NCBI GenBank assembly: GCA_028688905.1
Contig: JAQTXH010000007.1
Location: 1 to 64,000, forward strand
Reading direction: 5' to 3'
From: Acidiphilium sp.
GTDB taxonomy: Bacteria > Pseudomonadota > Alphaproteobacteria > Acetobacterales > Acetobacteraceae
DNA: 64,000 nucleotides
Part shown: in pieces, positions 62,987 through 64,000 of the stretch
How the letters are laid out: the number at the start of each line of letters is the position of its first letter
How positions within the stretch are numbered: position 1 is the stretch's first letter
Notes under the pieces: model-generated
What the model was told of the DNA's origin: nothing
Database searches by the model: none
Seen by the model: only the letters and a program-made list of their open reading frames with translations
Translations under genes and position numbers: made by a program

Positions 62987-64000
62987 TCAATCCGGTTTGC
63001 GCCCGACAACCCGATAGAGGCGAAAGCCGGATGTCCGGCGGTGACCGACCAAAACGAGCCACGCGGGCGTGCGGCGCGTGCTCAGCATCGACCAGAGCGA
63101 TGACTTACGCCCGTTGCGGGCGAGCAGATTTTGTTGGCGACCGCGGCAGAACAGAACATAGGTGGCGCGGGTCGCCACAAACGCGGCTGGCTCTGCGGCA
63201 TTCCCTGGCGCGCGCCAGGCGCGCCAGGCGTGCAAATACCCGCCGATGCCATGCTGATACAGCGATCCCACCGCAATAATCCGGGTTCGATACAGCAGTT
63301 CCGGCACGTCCTCCACCGGCGTCAGCACCACCGCGCCGGCGGCGGGGCGCAGCAATGGTGCGATATGGCGCAGGGTGCAGCGGGGTGGCCCGGCCTTACG
63401 AATCGGCGCGGTCGCAGCCGTCGCAAAGCTGGGGGCATAGGGCACGATCAGCAGCAAGGCGATCATCCCCACCCTTGCGAACGCTGCCCGTTGGGGCCGC
63501 GTCGCCCAACGCGCTGAAACATCGCGCAATGCGACGGGAAGCAGACAGGCAGCAAACCCCGCTGGGTACTGCTGGAAAATCACAAAGCGCGCGGTAAGCC
63601 CGAGGCTCAGCGTCAAGCCCGTGCAAAATATCAGCCACGCCCCAGCGACGACGAACAAGCCCCGCGCGCGCCACGCCCGGTTAAGCCCATAAATCAACGC
63701 GAAAGACCCCGGCCCCAGCAATAACGCTACCGCCGCGACGCCGTGGACCGGCTGGGTTTCGGACATATTGCCAAAAAACACCCGCATGTCCCGCGCCGGA
63801 ATCACCCCATAAGGCCCCAGTGCGACCGTGGGATAACAGGCAAGCCAGACTCCGAACGCCGCCATTGCCCCGGCGATCCCCAATGCTGCGCGCGACCGCG
63901 CTGTGAAGCGGCACCGGTCGAGCCACGCCAGCCACCCCCCTGCCGCGCACACCGCGATGCCAAGGGCGGCATAAACGATCGATACCCGATCGATCTCCAC
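62987..64000 (-). CDS. Membrane protein, C-terminal part (cut by the window edge)
   Basis: At least 337 residues are in the window; the first codon visible (GTG at 64000) may be internal. About five or six hydrophobic segments (for example IVYAALGIAVCAAGGWLAWL, AALGIAGAMAAFGVWLACY, GVAAVALLLGPGSFALIYGL, IALLLIVPYAPSFA) precede a soluble C-terminal domain with VVLTPVEDVPELLYRTRIIAVGSLYQHGIGGYLHAWRAW. That motif resembles the 'p.llyrT.h.v..g.yHrn' segment at the C-terminus of uncharacterised bacterial membrane proteins, some related to PMT/ArnT-type glycosyltransferases. The function is not known. Confidence 0.8.
   Translation of the reverse strand: MEIDRVSIVYAALGIAVCAAGGWLAWLDRCRFTARSRAALGIAGAMAAFGVWLACYPTVALGPYGVIPARDMRVFFGNMSETQPVHGVAAVALLLGPGSFALIYGLNRAWRARGLFVVAGAWLIFCTGLTLSLGLTARFVIFQQYPAGFAACLLPVALRDVSARWATRPQRAAFARVGMIALLLIVPYAPSFATAATAPIRKAGPPRCTLRHIAPLLRPAAGAVVLTPVEDVPELLYRTRIIAVGSLYQHGIGGYLHAWRAWRAPGNAAEPAAFVATRATYVLFCRGRQQNLLARNGRKSSLWSMLSTRRTPAWLVLVGHRRTSGFRLYRVVGRKPD

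Noticed and set aside
60487-63009. An 840-codon open frame on the minus strand across clpA
   Set aside because: It is the antisense shadow of clpA, common in GC-rich DNA. The translation is low-complexity Gly/Arg/Asp-rich without domains, while clpA is fully conserved.

Overview
The window looks like a chromosomal segment of a GC-rich alphaproteobacterium, most likely of the Acetobacteraceae (Acidiphilium/Acidocella/Rhodopila-like). The protein sequences look alphaproteobacterial. The genome appears to make and degrade polyhydroxyalkanoate. The gaps between genes carry AT-rich palindromes of the CTTCTTTTTT/AAAAAAGAAG kind, which I associate with Acetobacteraceae genomes. The genus is inference.

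Positions 1-17.2 kb, all minus strand, hold the ribosomal/RNA polymerase core. In transcription order this is rplK-rplA-rplJ-rplL-rpoB-rpoC, ending at a strong intrinsic terminator, then a separate promoter and rpsL-rpsG-tuf-rpsJ-rplC-rplD-rplW-rplB-rpsS, which runs off the left edge. Two expected neighbours are missing: fusA between rpsG and tuf, and trnW-secE-nusG upstream of rplK. Repeat clusters fill the rplA/rplJ and rplJ/rplL gaps.

Positions 17.3-19 kb are a small AT-richer island. It holds two overlapping unknown genes (the second DUF1828-like), a GTAG-headed REP hairpin and a decayed REP-associated transposase. It is the best candidate for an undescribed system here.

Positions 19-29.7 kb hold a family 2 glycosyltransferase, an aldo/keto reductase, ompW behind an FNR-like box, a minus-strand run (FAH-family enzyme, lipoprotein, pyrD, HAD phosphatase, gltX), and a plus-strand omega-aminotransferase/semialdehyde dehydrogenase pair. 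Positions 29.7-38.5 kb hold a 1034-residue two-domain glycosyltransferase with N-terminal repeats, a Tat-exported alpha/alpha-barrel protein, a dienelactone hydrolase, an ornithine/lysine decarboxylase with a long leader, and a divergent two-component system. Positions 38.5-45.6 kb are a purine uptake and deamination cluster: BMP-type ABC transporter, a cytidine-deaminase-fold deaminase and an 8-oxoguanine deaminase-like amidohydrolase.

Positions 45.6-64 kb hold aspS, rnd, acetoacetyl-CoA reductase, a queE-queD-GNAT operon, a sulfotransferase, a GST, a PHA depolymerase, purU, aroE-coaE-dnaQ, tRNA-Gly(CCC), a DUF2147 protein, an LpxR-like lipid A deacylase, clpS-clpA and the C-terminal part of a membrane protein at the right edge. 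Several unrelated gaps share a covarying hairpin repeat, an AT-rich palindrome, or exact 12-15 bp tandem duplications.
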